61,401 nt of DNA from a virus. Each line of letters opens with the position of its first letter. Position 1 is the first letter of the stretch. Location of the stretch: the IMG/VR virus record IMGVR_UViG_3300030047_000019, positions 1 to 61,401 of that record; one strand, given 5' to 3'. The position numbers and the translations under genes were made by a program. The notes beneath the pieces are model-generated. The model ran no database searches. It had not been told where the DNA came from and saw only the letters and a list, made by a program, of their open reading frames with translations. Below are positions 9,164 through 15,851 of the stretch, piece by piece.

Positions 9164-10570
9164 TTAAATGTTAGCATCAACTTGTTTGTTGTGTGGAAGT
9201 GAATTGATCATATCCCAGTCAGCTCCATCCAAAACAGGATCTTCTTCTCCTAAATTTTGTGCAGGGGCAACTCCTGGTTTGGCAGCAAGCAGTGTGCGGA
9301 TGGCCTGAACTTTTTCTTCAGGAGTAGCAGCGATGGCAATGGTAGGGTCAATGGCATTGAACGGATCAATAACACCGGCAAGTTCTGTGCGGGCAGTGTC
9401 GCGTTCGGCGGTGATTTCGGTAACTGTTTGGGTAGCGGCGGCCACCTGTGCAGTTAATCCTTCAACGACCGAAGCATGTTCTTGTGTTAAAGTGTCAATT
9501 TGAGCGATTTGGCTGTCAATCGATTCGAGTTGTTCCTCATTGAGGAAAACTCCTTCTTCGGTCGATTCCAATACTTCCAGATTCAACACCTTATTCACGT
9601 TAAGAAATGTTTTCTTCATTTGTTGTGAATTATTTAAAGGTGAATTTTCATTCTCAGGATCCAAAGCCGGTTTAGGCTTAAAATTGGCAAGGGTCAGCAA
9701 ACGATCAACGGCGCAATTAAAATCGCCTACCGAGTCAACCAGGGTTCCAATCACATCCGAAGCAAAATAAGTCCTGCCTTTCAGCTGGTCAGCGGATACC
9801 GTTGGCCGGTTGTCTTTAACGTCAGACTTGAATTTTTCATTGATCGGATTTAGGATTCGATTCTTAACCGGTGCAAAATCAAAATCATTGATGGCCCGGT
9901 CATATTCTTCATTCTTCTCGTCCGATCCGTCGGCATAAATGGTTACCTGGACGTCTCCATCGTCATTCGCTTCCGATTTCGACTTACGGCCTTCATAAAC
10001 GACCATGGTACCAATGCATCCTACCATATCCGTTTCACGGCTGGCAATGATCTCTTTGGTATAGCTGGCAATATAATAGGCTGCTGAGCAGCAGCAACCA
10101 TCAATCCAGGTAAGTACAGGCTTTTGACATTTCAATATGGCTTCCGACAGTTCAGCAACGGCAGAGCTTTGACCGCCTCCCGATTCTATGACAAAGATGT
10201 GACCAACAACATTTGGCTCTTCATCGGCTTCAAGCAATCGGCTGGCTTGGGTTCGGGTTCCGCGTGGTCCGCAATCCTGGTCATGCTTGGTCAGGATCGA
10301 ACGCAGGGAAATGACATTGATTACTGAAAGTGCTGTCTCTTCCGGCTCTTCAGCCTCTACCAATTCTGGTTGATCATCGGCATAATAGCCTTGAATAATC
10401 CGCTTGGTAGCAGCTTCAACTGCGAACCTGCGGTAATTTTCAGGCTCTGGTGCCTTCTCTATGTTTAATCCCGTCGACAATCCTTTTAATACAGGCAACC
10501 AGGTATTACGGGTCACTGAGTCGACCTGCCAAGGGCTGCTAATAATATCTTTTAAAAACAAAAAGTTCAT
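9164..10570 (-). CDS. S49-type prohead protease fused to scaffold
   Basis: Residues ~80-280 are an SppA/ClpP-like serine protease: the oxyanion-site GHIFVIESGGG, the nucleophile region CCCSAAYYIAS and the late ASDVIGTLVD. Residues ~320-430 are Gln/Thr/Glu-rich coiled coil (LTQEHASVVEGLTAQ), typical of a scaffold. Such fusions assemble the procapsid and then cleave themselves and the capsid protein. It is placed directly upstream of the capsid gene. An internal start giving a separate scaffold is possible, e.g. at MKKTFLNVNK (~residue 317). Confidence 0.8.
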   Translation of the reverse strand: MNFLFLKDIISSPWQVDSVTRNTWLPVLKGLSTGLNIEKAPEPENYRRFAVEAATKRIIQGYYADDQPELVEAEEPEETALSVINVISLRSILTKHDQDCGPRGTRTQASRLLEADEEPNVVGHIFVIESGGGQSSAVAELSEAILKCQKPVLTWIDGCCCSAAYYIASYTKEIIASRETDMVGCIGTMVVYEGRKSKSEANDDGDVQVTIYADGSDEKNEEYDRAINDFDFAPVKNRILNPINEKFKSDVKDNRPTVSADQLKGRTYFASDVIGTLVDSVGDFNCAVDRLLTLANFKPKPALDPENENSPLNNSQQMKKTFLNVNKVLNLEVLESTEEGVFLNEEQLESIDSQIAQIDTLTQEHASVVEGLTAQVAAATQTVTEITAERDTARTELAGVIDPFNAIDPTIAIAATPEEKVQAIRTLLAAKPGVAPAQNLGEEDPVLDGADWDMINSLPHNKQVDANI

Positions 10571-10601
10571 AACTTGCTGTATTTTCAGCGAGTTTACCGC
10601 A

Positions 10602-10634
10602 TAAAAAAGGCGGTCGAAAGGACATCGACCGCCT
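10602..10634 (-). terminator. strong intrinsic terminator
   Basis: A 9-bp stem AGGCGGTCG/CGACCGCCT with a 9-nt loop is followed on the minus strand by TTTTTT. It ends the 11.8-10.8 kb transcription unit before the protease gene. Confidence 0.8.
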
Positions 10635-10747
10635 GTAATAGCAGAAAATACAGTAAAAATAACCTACAGCCCCCTTCTTATTCCCCCTGAGGGGGAAAGC
10701 TAAAAACGCTCCGAATAACATTAACAGTTAATTGGAGCGTTCTTTAA

Positions 10748-10779
10748 GCCCTCCCTTTCGGGGAGGGTTTGGGAGGGGC
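10748..10779 (-). repeat. dispersed G/C palindromic repeat
   Basis: A CCCTCCC...GGGAGGG hairpin directly after the stop of the 150-residue structural gene on the minus strand. A smaller inverted repeat (AACGCTCC/GGAGCGTT) precedes it. Confidence 0.7.
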
Positions 10780-10781
10780 AG

Positions 10782-11234
10782 TTAAAACGGATCCCCAACA
10801 AACTTCCCCTTCTCCACCTGTTTCCCGTAAAACGATACGCTGTGCCCATTCCGGTCCGGCGTATCCGCCCCTGTATCCAGGTCAAACGAAACCCGAAGCG
10901 GTACCTGTACCGTGCCCGAAACTTTAAACTGTTCATTCTGATCCTGGTAAATCACTATCCAGTGGCGGCCGGTCATACCCGCAATGATTTGCCGTGCAGC
11001 ATCCGTATCTTTAGGTACGAAGGCCTTCAGTTCAGTCTGGTAGGCTGTGCCCGCTTTTTCTAACGATTCCTTTTCAGTCATACTCATGCTACCTGGAGAG
11101 CAATACATCTCTACAATATTCTCGGTAGTCGTAAAACTTACCGTGTTCGATCCGATCGTGATATCCGATGGAGGTACGGCCCAAATTTTCAGGACTCCTC
11201 CCAGGTTGTCAGAGGGTTTGTTCAGCTGTTTCAT
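10782..11234 (-). CDS. phage structural protein, tube-like beta fold
   Basis: 150 residues. The C-terminus GADTPDRNGHSVSFYGKQ parallels the 7557-8117 protein. The middle part (MTGRHWIVIYQDQNEQFKVSG) looks beta-rich. It overlaps the next upstream gene by 26 bases. It may be a tail-tube or head-decoration homologue. Family membership is inferred. Confidence 0.5.
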   Translation of the reverse strand: MKQLNKPSDNLGGVLKIWAVPPSDITIGSNTVSFTTTENIVEMYCSPGSMSMTEKESLEKAGTAYQTELKAFVPKDTDAARQIIAGMTGRHWIVIYQDQNEQFKVSGTVQVPLRVSFDLDTGADTPDRNGHSVSFYGKQVEKGKFVGDPF

Positions 11235-11784
11235 GTTGCGCTTTTTTGGGTGTAATATTGTCCTTTTTGCGGGACAATATTTCCATAAATAAACTGTCTA
11301 CTTTACCAATAATTTCAACAAAAAAATCAATCTCATTTTCAGGCCGACGGCGGTAATATTCTTTCTTGATAGACTCATACGACCAATATTCCTCCTCCAT
11401 CTTATAATGCTCCTGAAATTTCTGTATACTTTCCTTAATGCTCAATCCAACGCCCCGGTAAATGCTCACCACGTTATGCATTTTGCACTTCACAGTCGAT
11501 TCAAACATCTTTCCAAACGTCACAGTATCCGTCTTCGAGAACTCCCAGCCGTAACGGTAGAAATAGTCCTGCGATATTACTATTTCCATCGTTTCCGTGT
11601 AAGTACACAATTGCTGGCGGTCAAACTGCAGATCAAAACGGGTCCGGGGTTTCTTCAGGCAGCGAAGTACCTCCTTTTGTATGTCAGGATACCGGCTGAA
11701 ATCGGCTGGTAAACCATAGTTCAATTCAACGAAACGCTTTACGTAAGGCTTAACAGGAATGGTAACTACAAATTTTTCCGACAT
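11209..11784 (-). CDS. conserved Bacteroidota phage protein (IPVKPYV family)
   Basis: 191 residues from the ATG at 11784 (MSEKFVVTIPVKPYVKRF). The frame is open to 11847, but the extra 21 residues do not look like the conserved start. The characteristic pieces are the KPYVKRF start and YYRYGWEFSKTDTVTFGK-like middle. Similar proteins recur in Bacteroidota prophages; the function is unknown. Confidence 0.65.
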   Translation of the reverse strand: MSEKFVVTIPVKPYVKRFVELNYGLPADFSRYPDIQKEVLRCLKKPRTRFDLQFDRQQLCTYTETMEIVISQDYFYRYGWEFSKTDTVTFGKMFESTVKCKMHNVVSIYRGVGLSIKESIQKFQEHYKMEEEYWSYESIKKEYYRRRPENEIDFFVEIIGKVDSLFMEILSRKKDNITPKKAQHETAEQTL

Positions 11785-11872
11785 AACGGTATATTCACGG
11801 TTTAAAACTAGTTCAGTTAAAAAAACCGGTGAATGAAGCGTTTCCAATATACAAACTCATTTCAGCTTTACA

Positions 11873-11903
11873 AAACAAAAGCCTGTTCAAATACGAACAG
11901 GCT
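11873..11903 (-). terminator. intrinsic terminator
   Basis: A 9-bp stem AGCCTGTTC/GAACAGGCT with a 6-nt loop is followed by a TTTTGTTTTG tract on the minus strand, downstream of the 12043 gene. Confidence 0.75.
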
Positions 11904-12042
11904 CTTGTTAATAGCGTCATCCCGACGCATGTCGGGACCATCCTTAAACTCCTTAATGACCTTAAGGTCCTTCTAAATGCTCGACAACGTATAAGTTGAA
12001 ATAGTAGGCAATGCACAGAACTACCCATACATTGCCTGTTTA

Positions 12043-12270
12043 CTACTGTGCAGCTTCAAAAGTCAGGTAGTATTCTTTACCCGGGATGAAGTAATTACTT
12101 GCAGGAAGCTCGGCATCAATATTGATATCCAAATTACCGCATGGAGTTGCTTTTGCAAAGTCTGCATTTTCACCAGTCTGGCTATAAACTGCCGACATCT
12201 TTGCTTGTTTTTGGCCTCCGAAATCTGTTATGGTCCCCAGCTCATGAATTCTCTGACGTTCTCGATCCAC
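12043..12270 (-). CDS. truncated conserved phage protein at a deletion junction
   Basis: 75 residues. From ITDFGGQKQAKMSAVYS onward this looks like a full conserved small phage protein ending in GKEYYLTFEAAQ. The first ~13 residues (MDRERQRIHELGT) are instead the upstream methyltransferase sequence read in another frame. Its natural N-terminus is therefore missing and replaced across a junction near 12225-12235. It may still be translated from the chimeric start. Confidence 0.5.
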   Translation of the reverse strand: MDRERQRIHELGTITDFGGQKQAKMSAVYSQTGENADFAKATPCGNLDINIDAELPASNYFIPGKEYYLTFEAAQ

Positions 12271-12728
12271 ACGTAATCAGGCTGAAGTTCATCTATATAC
12301 ATAAACAGAGCATGTGCCAGGGTTCGGCTGTCTGCATCGCGGGGTAACCCTCCTTTAGCTTTCGAGTAATTCGTACACTCCAGGCTGGCCCACAGGTTAA
12401 TCTTACACCCGGGAAATTCCGATCGCAATTTATTGACCAGCTCCCTCAATGCTTCAACAACCTTGAAATCCCTTACATCTTCTACAAAATGCATGCAGTT
12501 CGGGTGATTAAGCCAGTGACTCATCAGGGCATTGTAATCATGATTGATACAAGCCACCACCTTTACATTTTCCAATCCTGCCAGGTGGATCCCCGTGGTA
12601 GTTCCTCCAGCTCCTGCAAACAAATCGATCCAGAAGATCATGCAGCCTTTAGTTTCATCATAACCCGTCCTAAGATGCAGCATCAACGGACCAATCTGTA
12701 TTTTTTCGAGTAAGTATTGTGGTTTCAT
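12228..12728 (-). pseudogene. truncated DNA cytosine-5 methyltransferase
   Basis: Only the N-terminal half of a C5-MTase is present. Motif I is DLFAGAGGTTTG, the catalytic Cys region is ASLECTNYSKAKGG, and the ENVREF motif VI lies just before the end at SWGP. The target-recognition domain and motifs VIII-X are missing. The ORF ends within 10 codons of a junction with the next small gene. An ATG at 12641 (MIFWIDLFAG) may be the true start. Intact relatives would be roughly twice as long, so it is probably inactive. Confidence 0.75.
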
Positions 12729-12994
12729 GGCTTCCTTAGTTTATATACAATCATTTTTTTATAGCAGTTAATTCCGAAATGTACATCAATATCAACCATC
12801 AGATCCATCAGATCCAGATCCCTGGTAACCTTGCATATACGGTCAGGTTCTTTAATCAGAAATATGCATCCTTCACAAACCGATTTTACCTTCACAATCT
12901 TAAATGCATCAGGCTTTAAACTTATTATATCTGCAAATGTCATAGTTCCCTCCTTAATCACCTTAAAGTCCTTAAACTCCTTAATCTGTGCCAT
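12725..12994 (-). CDS. small hypothetical protein with two CxxC-like cysteines
   Basis: 89 residues. The first ~15 (QIKEFKDFKVIKE) are encoded by the dispersed CTTAAA-type repeat. An ATG at 12943 (MTFADIISLKP) may be the older start. A VCEGCIF motif and one later Cys are visible. It overlaps the methyltransferase fragment by four bases. Confidence 0.5.
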   Translation of the reverse strand: MAQIKEFKDFKVIKEGTMTFADIISLKPDAFKIVKVKSVCEGCIFLIKEPDRICKVTRDLDLMDLMVDIDVHFGINCYKKMIVYKLRKP

Positions 12995-13035
12995 AATTTC
13001 TAAATTTTAGGTTAAACTTAATTTCGCAATCTCAC

Positions 13036-13150
13036 CCATTGAGCCGTGGCGGATTCTGTCAAGGGTGGCCGTTTCAATTACCCCATTTGTCCCTTGACTT
13101 TTCCGGCAGGCGATCAATAACTTTATTGCGTAATTGAGTTTTTAACTTTC
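13036..13150 (-). ncRNA. structured leader element, copy A
   Basis: On the minus strand: ATTGATCGCC, then CGGAAAAGTCAAGGG, a ~30-nt variable loop, CCCTTGAC, TCCG and CTCAAT. The 8-bp GTCAAGGG/CCCTTGAC stem and an outer ATTGA/TCAAT pairing match copies B, C and D at the right end of the window. It sits upstream of the 12725-12994 gene. This copy lacks the CCGCAGGGCAGCGG segment near the start codon. Confidence 0.55.
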
Positions 13151-13177
13151 TCATATTCAAATTCTGTCAATCAATTG

Positions 13178-13483
13178 TCAGGTAAACAAATACCGTTCAT
13201 TCTCTTCAATTATAATTGTTGTAAAAGGAAACCCAGTTTCAGGCACTTGCTGTATCGTTTCCATCAACCAGCTCGATCCTGTAAAAACAATATGCTTTTT
13301 GCTATCGATCGATATCTGCAGATGTATACACTTACCAGATCCCTTCTCTTTGAAAACTTTAGAGTCCTCAATTTTAAAGTGATGGACCACAATTTCACGA
13401 TTAAGTATTTTAGACATCTTTATTTTCTCACCTTCAAATGCCTGACTTTTGATTTTGATATTAAACTGACTGAAGCTATTCAT
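13178..13483 (-). CDS. small protein downstream of the DGR reverse transcriptase
   Basis: 101 residues, beta-rich in appearance (IKIKSQAFEGEKIKMSKIL ... KHIVFTGSSWLMETI). Its start overlaps the last eight bases of the reverse transcriptase gene (ATGAATAG), so it is translationally coupled to it. It is not a recognisable Avd four-helix bundle. A role as a DGR accessory factor is inferred only from position. Confidence 0.65.
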   Translation of the reverse strand: MNSFSQFNIKIKSQAFEGEKIKMSKILNREIVVHHFKIEDSKVFKEKGSGKCIHLQISIDSKKHIVFTGSSWLMETIQQVPETGFPFTTIIIEENERYLFT

Positions 13484-14429
13484 GGAGTAATTTTTTAATT
13501 AGATTTTTACTATTACAGTGCGATGCCCATCCTTTATAAGAGGCAATTGACTTTGCATTTCTTTTTCTTTTTAGCATTCGGGCAAAATTCTGCTTGATAC
13601 TCTTACGGAGTAAGGTATGCGTGTGGCGAAATACATAGCCTACAAAATCAATTCCCCGGACATCAACAGGGAATACCTGATAGTTTCCTTTCACGGTTAG
13701 TTTCAGCCTGTCATTCATATAGGTTCTGATTTCAGCAAGCAATTGGTGTAAATAAGGTTTACTGCTGGAAAGGATTACAAGGTCATCGGCATACCGGAAG
13801 TAATATTTTACGCCTTTAACCTCCTTCATCCAGTGGTCGAAATAACTCAGGTAAAAATTGGCGAAATATTGGGAAAGATAGTTTCCGATCGGAAGGCCAT
13901 CCGTGCTGTCAATCACTTCATCGAGCAACCAAAGCAGGTCATTATCCTTGATTTTTCGACGAAGCAGCTGCTTGAGTATTTCATGATCAACATTCGGATA
14001 AAACTTCTTAATGTTTAGCTTCAGGCAGTACCCGGTATTTTCAACATTCTTTAAGGCATATTTTACTGCATTTGCCGCAGCATGAATGCCTTTCCCTTTG
14101 ATGCAGGAATAAGTATCTGCCGTAAATGTTGACACAAATATTGGCTCCAGCACGTTCATTACAGCGTGATGGGTGATCCTGTCAGGATAATAAGGCAACC
14201 GGAATATCAGACGCTCTTTGGGCTCAAAGATGGTGAACGTTGTATATTCAGATGTTTGATAGGTTTTGTCCTTCAGCATTTCATGCAGTTTTTGAATATT
14301 TTCTTCCCGGTTCTGATCGTGCCCGATTACTCCAGGCTGTTTCGTTTTGCCTTTTCGGGCAATTTCATCAGCCAATTGGAGGTTTTCGATGCTGTATATT
14401 TTCTCGTATAAATTGTTGATCCGTTTCAT
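13476..14429 (-). CDS. diversity-generating retroelement reverse transcriptase, motif A Asp replaced by Asn
   Basis: 317 residues, the usual DGR RT size. The family signature GLPIGNYLSQ lies at 178-187, where group II intron RTs have a different consensus. Motif C is YADD at 213-216. Motif A reads LKLNIKKFYPN at 136-146, and the expected metal-binding Asp is Asn139 (AAC, bases 14013-14015). The finger region FRLPYYPDRITHHAVMNVLEP is typical. The enzyme copies the template RNA with adenine-specific errors for homing into variable repeats. The Asp-to-Asn change predicts loss of catalysis in this copy. Confidence 0.9.
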   Translation of the reverse strand: MKRINNLYEKIYSIENLQLADEIARKGKTKQPGVIGHDQNREENIQKLHEMLKDKTYQTSEYTTFTIFEPKERLIFRLPYYPDRITHHAVMNVLEPIFVSTFTADTYSCIKGKGIHAAANAVKYALKNVENTGYCLKLNIKKFYPNVDHEILKQLLRRKIKDNDLLWLLDEVIDSTDGLPIGNYLSQYFANFYLSYFDHWMKEVKGVKYYFRYADDLVILSSSKPYLHQLLAEIRTYMNDRLKLTVKGNYQVFPVDVRGIDFVGYVFRHTHTLLRKSIKQNFARMLKRKRNAKSIASYKGWASHCNSKNLIKKLLHE

Positions 14430-14535
14430 GCCTTTGCTTTTTTATGGTCGCTTTCTCCCGATTACTCGGAATACCAACACCCATTGAAAATGATTTATTT
14501 TTTGCACTGTTGGCAAGGTCTACGCTGCCAGTATC

Positions 14536-14617
14536 GCATAGGTGAGAGCTGACATTCGTATTCGTGTTATCGTAGTTGTAATTCGAATTCGAAAAACTGA
14601 ACCTGGAAGACAGAACT
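14536..14617 (-). repeat. DGR template repeat (TR)
   Basis: Lies between the RT gene and the nearest target gene. Its 78-nt core matches four variable repeats, with every difference at one of its 22 adenines. On the minus strand it is rich in AAT/AAC codons (reading SNSNYNYDN if translated), the usual adenine-rich design that maximises amino-acid choice at selected sites. It extends ~4 nt beyond the core for three of the four copies. Confidence 0.92.
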
Positions 14618-14648
14618 AGCAGCAACGCAGCGTACAACCTTTTTTATT

Positions 14649-15056
14649 TTATTCCGGATAGAGGAAGTATTCCTGGTATTCCGCTTGGAACTTTTCGGCT
14701 ATATACATGGCCTTTTCACTTGTATCAGTGCAAAGGCGAGAGCCGACAGTCGTATGCGTGTCAGCGTAGTAGCAAATCGAATCCGAAAAACCGAACCCGG
14801 AAGACAGAACCCTATACCAGGGATAGTATTTCCATTGCGAAGGTTTGCTCCAATCTGGACGCCATCCGTTGTTAATTGCCTTGAAAATAATCAAGAGCTT
14901 ATAGGCGTTGATGATTGGTTTTCTGAACTCTTCCGGGAGCATCGATACATCGGGCAATGCAGTTGTATCAATGTTTTCCTTCGTGCAGGCATCTTCAAAC
15001 GATTTGATTGTTCTGAAATCAAATACAGGTTGGTTTTTTACTGATTTTTTGGCCAT
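14649..15056 (-). CDS. DGR target protein 1 (single variable domain)
   Basis: 135 residues. The N-terminal helical part (FDFRTIKSFEDACTKENI) is followed by NNGWRPDWSKPSQWKYYPW, the variable stretch from LSSGFGFSDS to GSRLC (14730-14811), and a C-terminal helix (EKAMYIAEKFQAEYQEYF). The variable repeat is internal, not terminal. It has no signal peptide or lipobox. The same domain occurs once in the neighbour upstream and twice at 55320-56276. A binding role is expected from the DGR logic; the ligand is unknown. Confidence 0.88.
   Translation of the reverse strand: MAKKSVKNQPVFDFRTIKSFEDACTKENIDTTALPDVSMLPEEFRKPIINAYKLLIIFKAINNGWRPDWSKPSQWKYYPWYRVLSSGFGFSDSICYYADTHTTVGSRLCTDTSEKAMYIAEKFQAEYQEYFLYPE
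14730..14811 (-). repeat. DGR variable repeat VR1
   Basis: 78-nt core (14730-14807) plus ~4 nt identical or A-substituted relative to TR. Thirteen of the 22 TR adenines are changed; no other position differs. Changed codons include AAT to GAT and ATT, TAC to TGC, AAC to TAC, and GAT to GCT. Confidence 0.92.
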
Positions 15057-15061
15057 GATTT

Positions 15062-15541
15062 TTATTGTTTAATGGTTAGAAATTGTTCGTATATATCAAT
15101 GAATTGCTTGGCAGCATAAGTGCATTTTTCCTTAGTTTCAAAGCAAAGGCGAGAGCCGACAGTCGTACTCGCGTTACCGAAGTCGTAAACCGAATCCGAA
15201 AAACCGAACCCGGAAGACAGATTGAAATATGGCCAGTATTTGTATTGATTGGAATTACTCCAATCTGGAGTCCAGCCCTGGTTAATTGCTTTTACAACAA
15301 TTTTTGCCTTTTCATAATTGATGGTATCAGCATCAAGTCCGAGGCTGGCGAAGCGTTCATTGAACTCTTCTTCAGTAGTTCCGCATTCTTCGCAGGCATC
15401 TGCAAAAGTTTTGATGTCTGTGTAGTCTCTTTTTTTGAAGTAATTTTCTCCAAAGGTTTCGATCAATACTTTCTGAAACCACACTGGTGATTCCGGAAAA
15501 AGCTTTTTTGCTGTTGTTTTTTTAAGAGTTAATTCCATCAT
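15062..15541 (-). CDS. DGR target protein 2 (single variable domain)
   Basis: Start chosen at the ATGATG pair (15541/15538), giving MMELTLKKTTAKK; the frame is open to 15571. About 159 residues: a distinct N-terminal half (LFPESPVWFQKVLIETFG, CEECGTTEEEFNERF), then NQGWTPDWSNSNQYKYWPYF, the variable stretch (15143-15220), and a helical tail EKCTYAAKQFIDIYEQF. It ends five bases upstream of the target 1 start, so the two targets, TR and RT form one transcription unit. Confidence 0.86.
   Translation of the reverse strand: MMELTLKKTTAKKLFPESPVWFQKVLIETFGENYFKKRDYTDIKTFADACEECGTTEEEFNERFASLGLDADTINYEKAKIVVKAINQGWTPDWSNSNQYKYWPYFNLSSGFGFSDSVYDFGNASTTVGSRLCFETKEKCTYAAKQFIDIYEQFLTIKQ
15143..15220 (-). 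repeat. DGR variable repeat VR2
   Basis: 78-nt core; every difference from TR is at a TR adenine. It is the only copy with ACG changed to GCG and TAC changed to TTC. Similarity to TR stops at the CTG codon, without the 4-nt extension seen in the other copies. Confidence 0.92.
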
Positions 15542-15623
15542 TTTTAAATGTGTTAAACTGTTAATATTCAATTATTTATTTTCAAAATATATACTTTTAA
15601 GTAAAAAAATAACTTGATAGTTT

Positions 15624-15790
15624 ACTTACCACACACCACACTTTAAAACATTGATAATCAATTATGTTTTTTTTATGCATACCGTGTGGTAGGTTAGTGG
15701 TACGTTGTGGTAAGTAGGCAAAAAACGGCTACTTACCACATTTTTTCCTTTGGTGGCGCATGTTCTGGCGGTGTGGTAAGTGTGGTAAGT
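15624..15790. repeat. TGTGGTAAGT iteron-like cluster, candidate origin
   Basis: Copies of TGTGGTAAGT or its complement occur at 15624-15633, 15685-15694 (one mismatch), 15706-15715, 15731-15740, 15772-15781 and 15781-15790. The last two are in tandem with a 9-bp period. The surrounding DNA is A/T-rich and lies between the VapE-like ATPase gene and the DGR, next to the replication genes. Initiator-binding iterons or operators are both possible. Confidence 0.55.
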
Positions 15791-15851
15791 GAATTTTTAT
15801 TTTTCATTTTTTCTTTGAGTTTTTTATATATTAGTGAATTAATAGATATGT

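Noticed and set aside
10539-10721. 60-codon ORF over the terminator region
   Set aside because: Overlaps a strong terminator and dispersed repeats, with no recognisable protein features.
11813-12028. 71-codon minus-strand ORF
   Set aside because: Consists of terminator, ATCCCGACGC-type repeat and CTTAAA repeat translations.
14368-14637. 89-codon ORF spanning the template repeat
   Set aside because: It covers the TR and the space before the RT and looks like a chance translation; TRs are normally non-coding, and its sequence has no protein-like conservation beyond the TR.
15624-15790. TGTGGTAAGT repeats as CRISPR-like repeats
   Set aside because: Units are too short, irregularly spaced and in both orientations.
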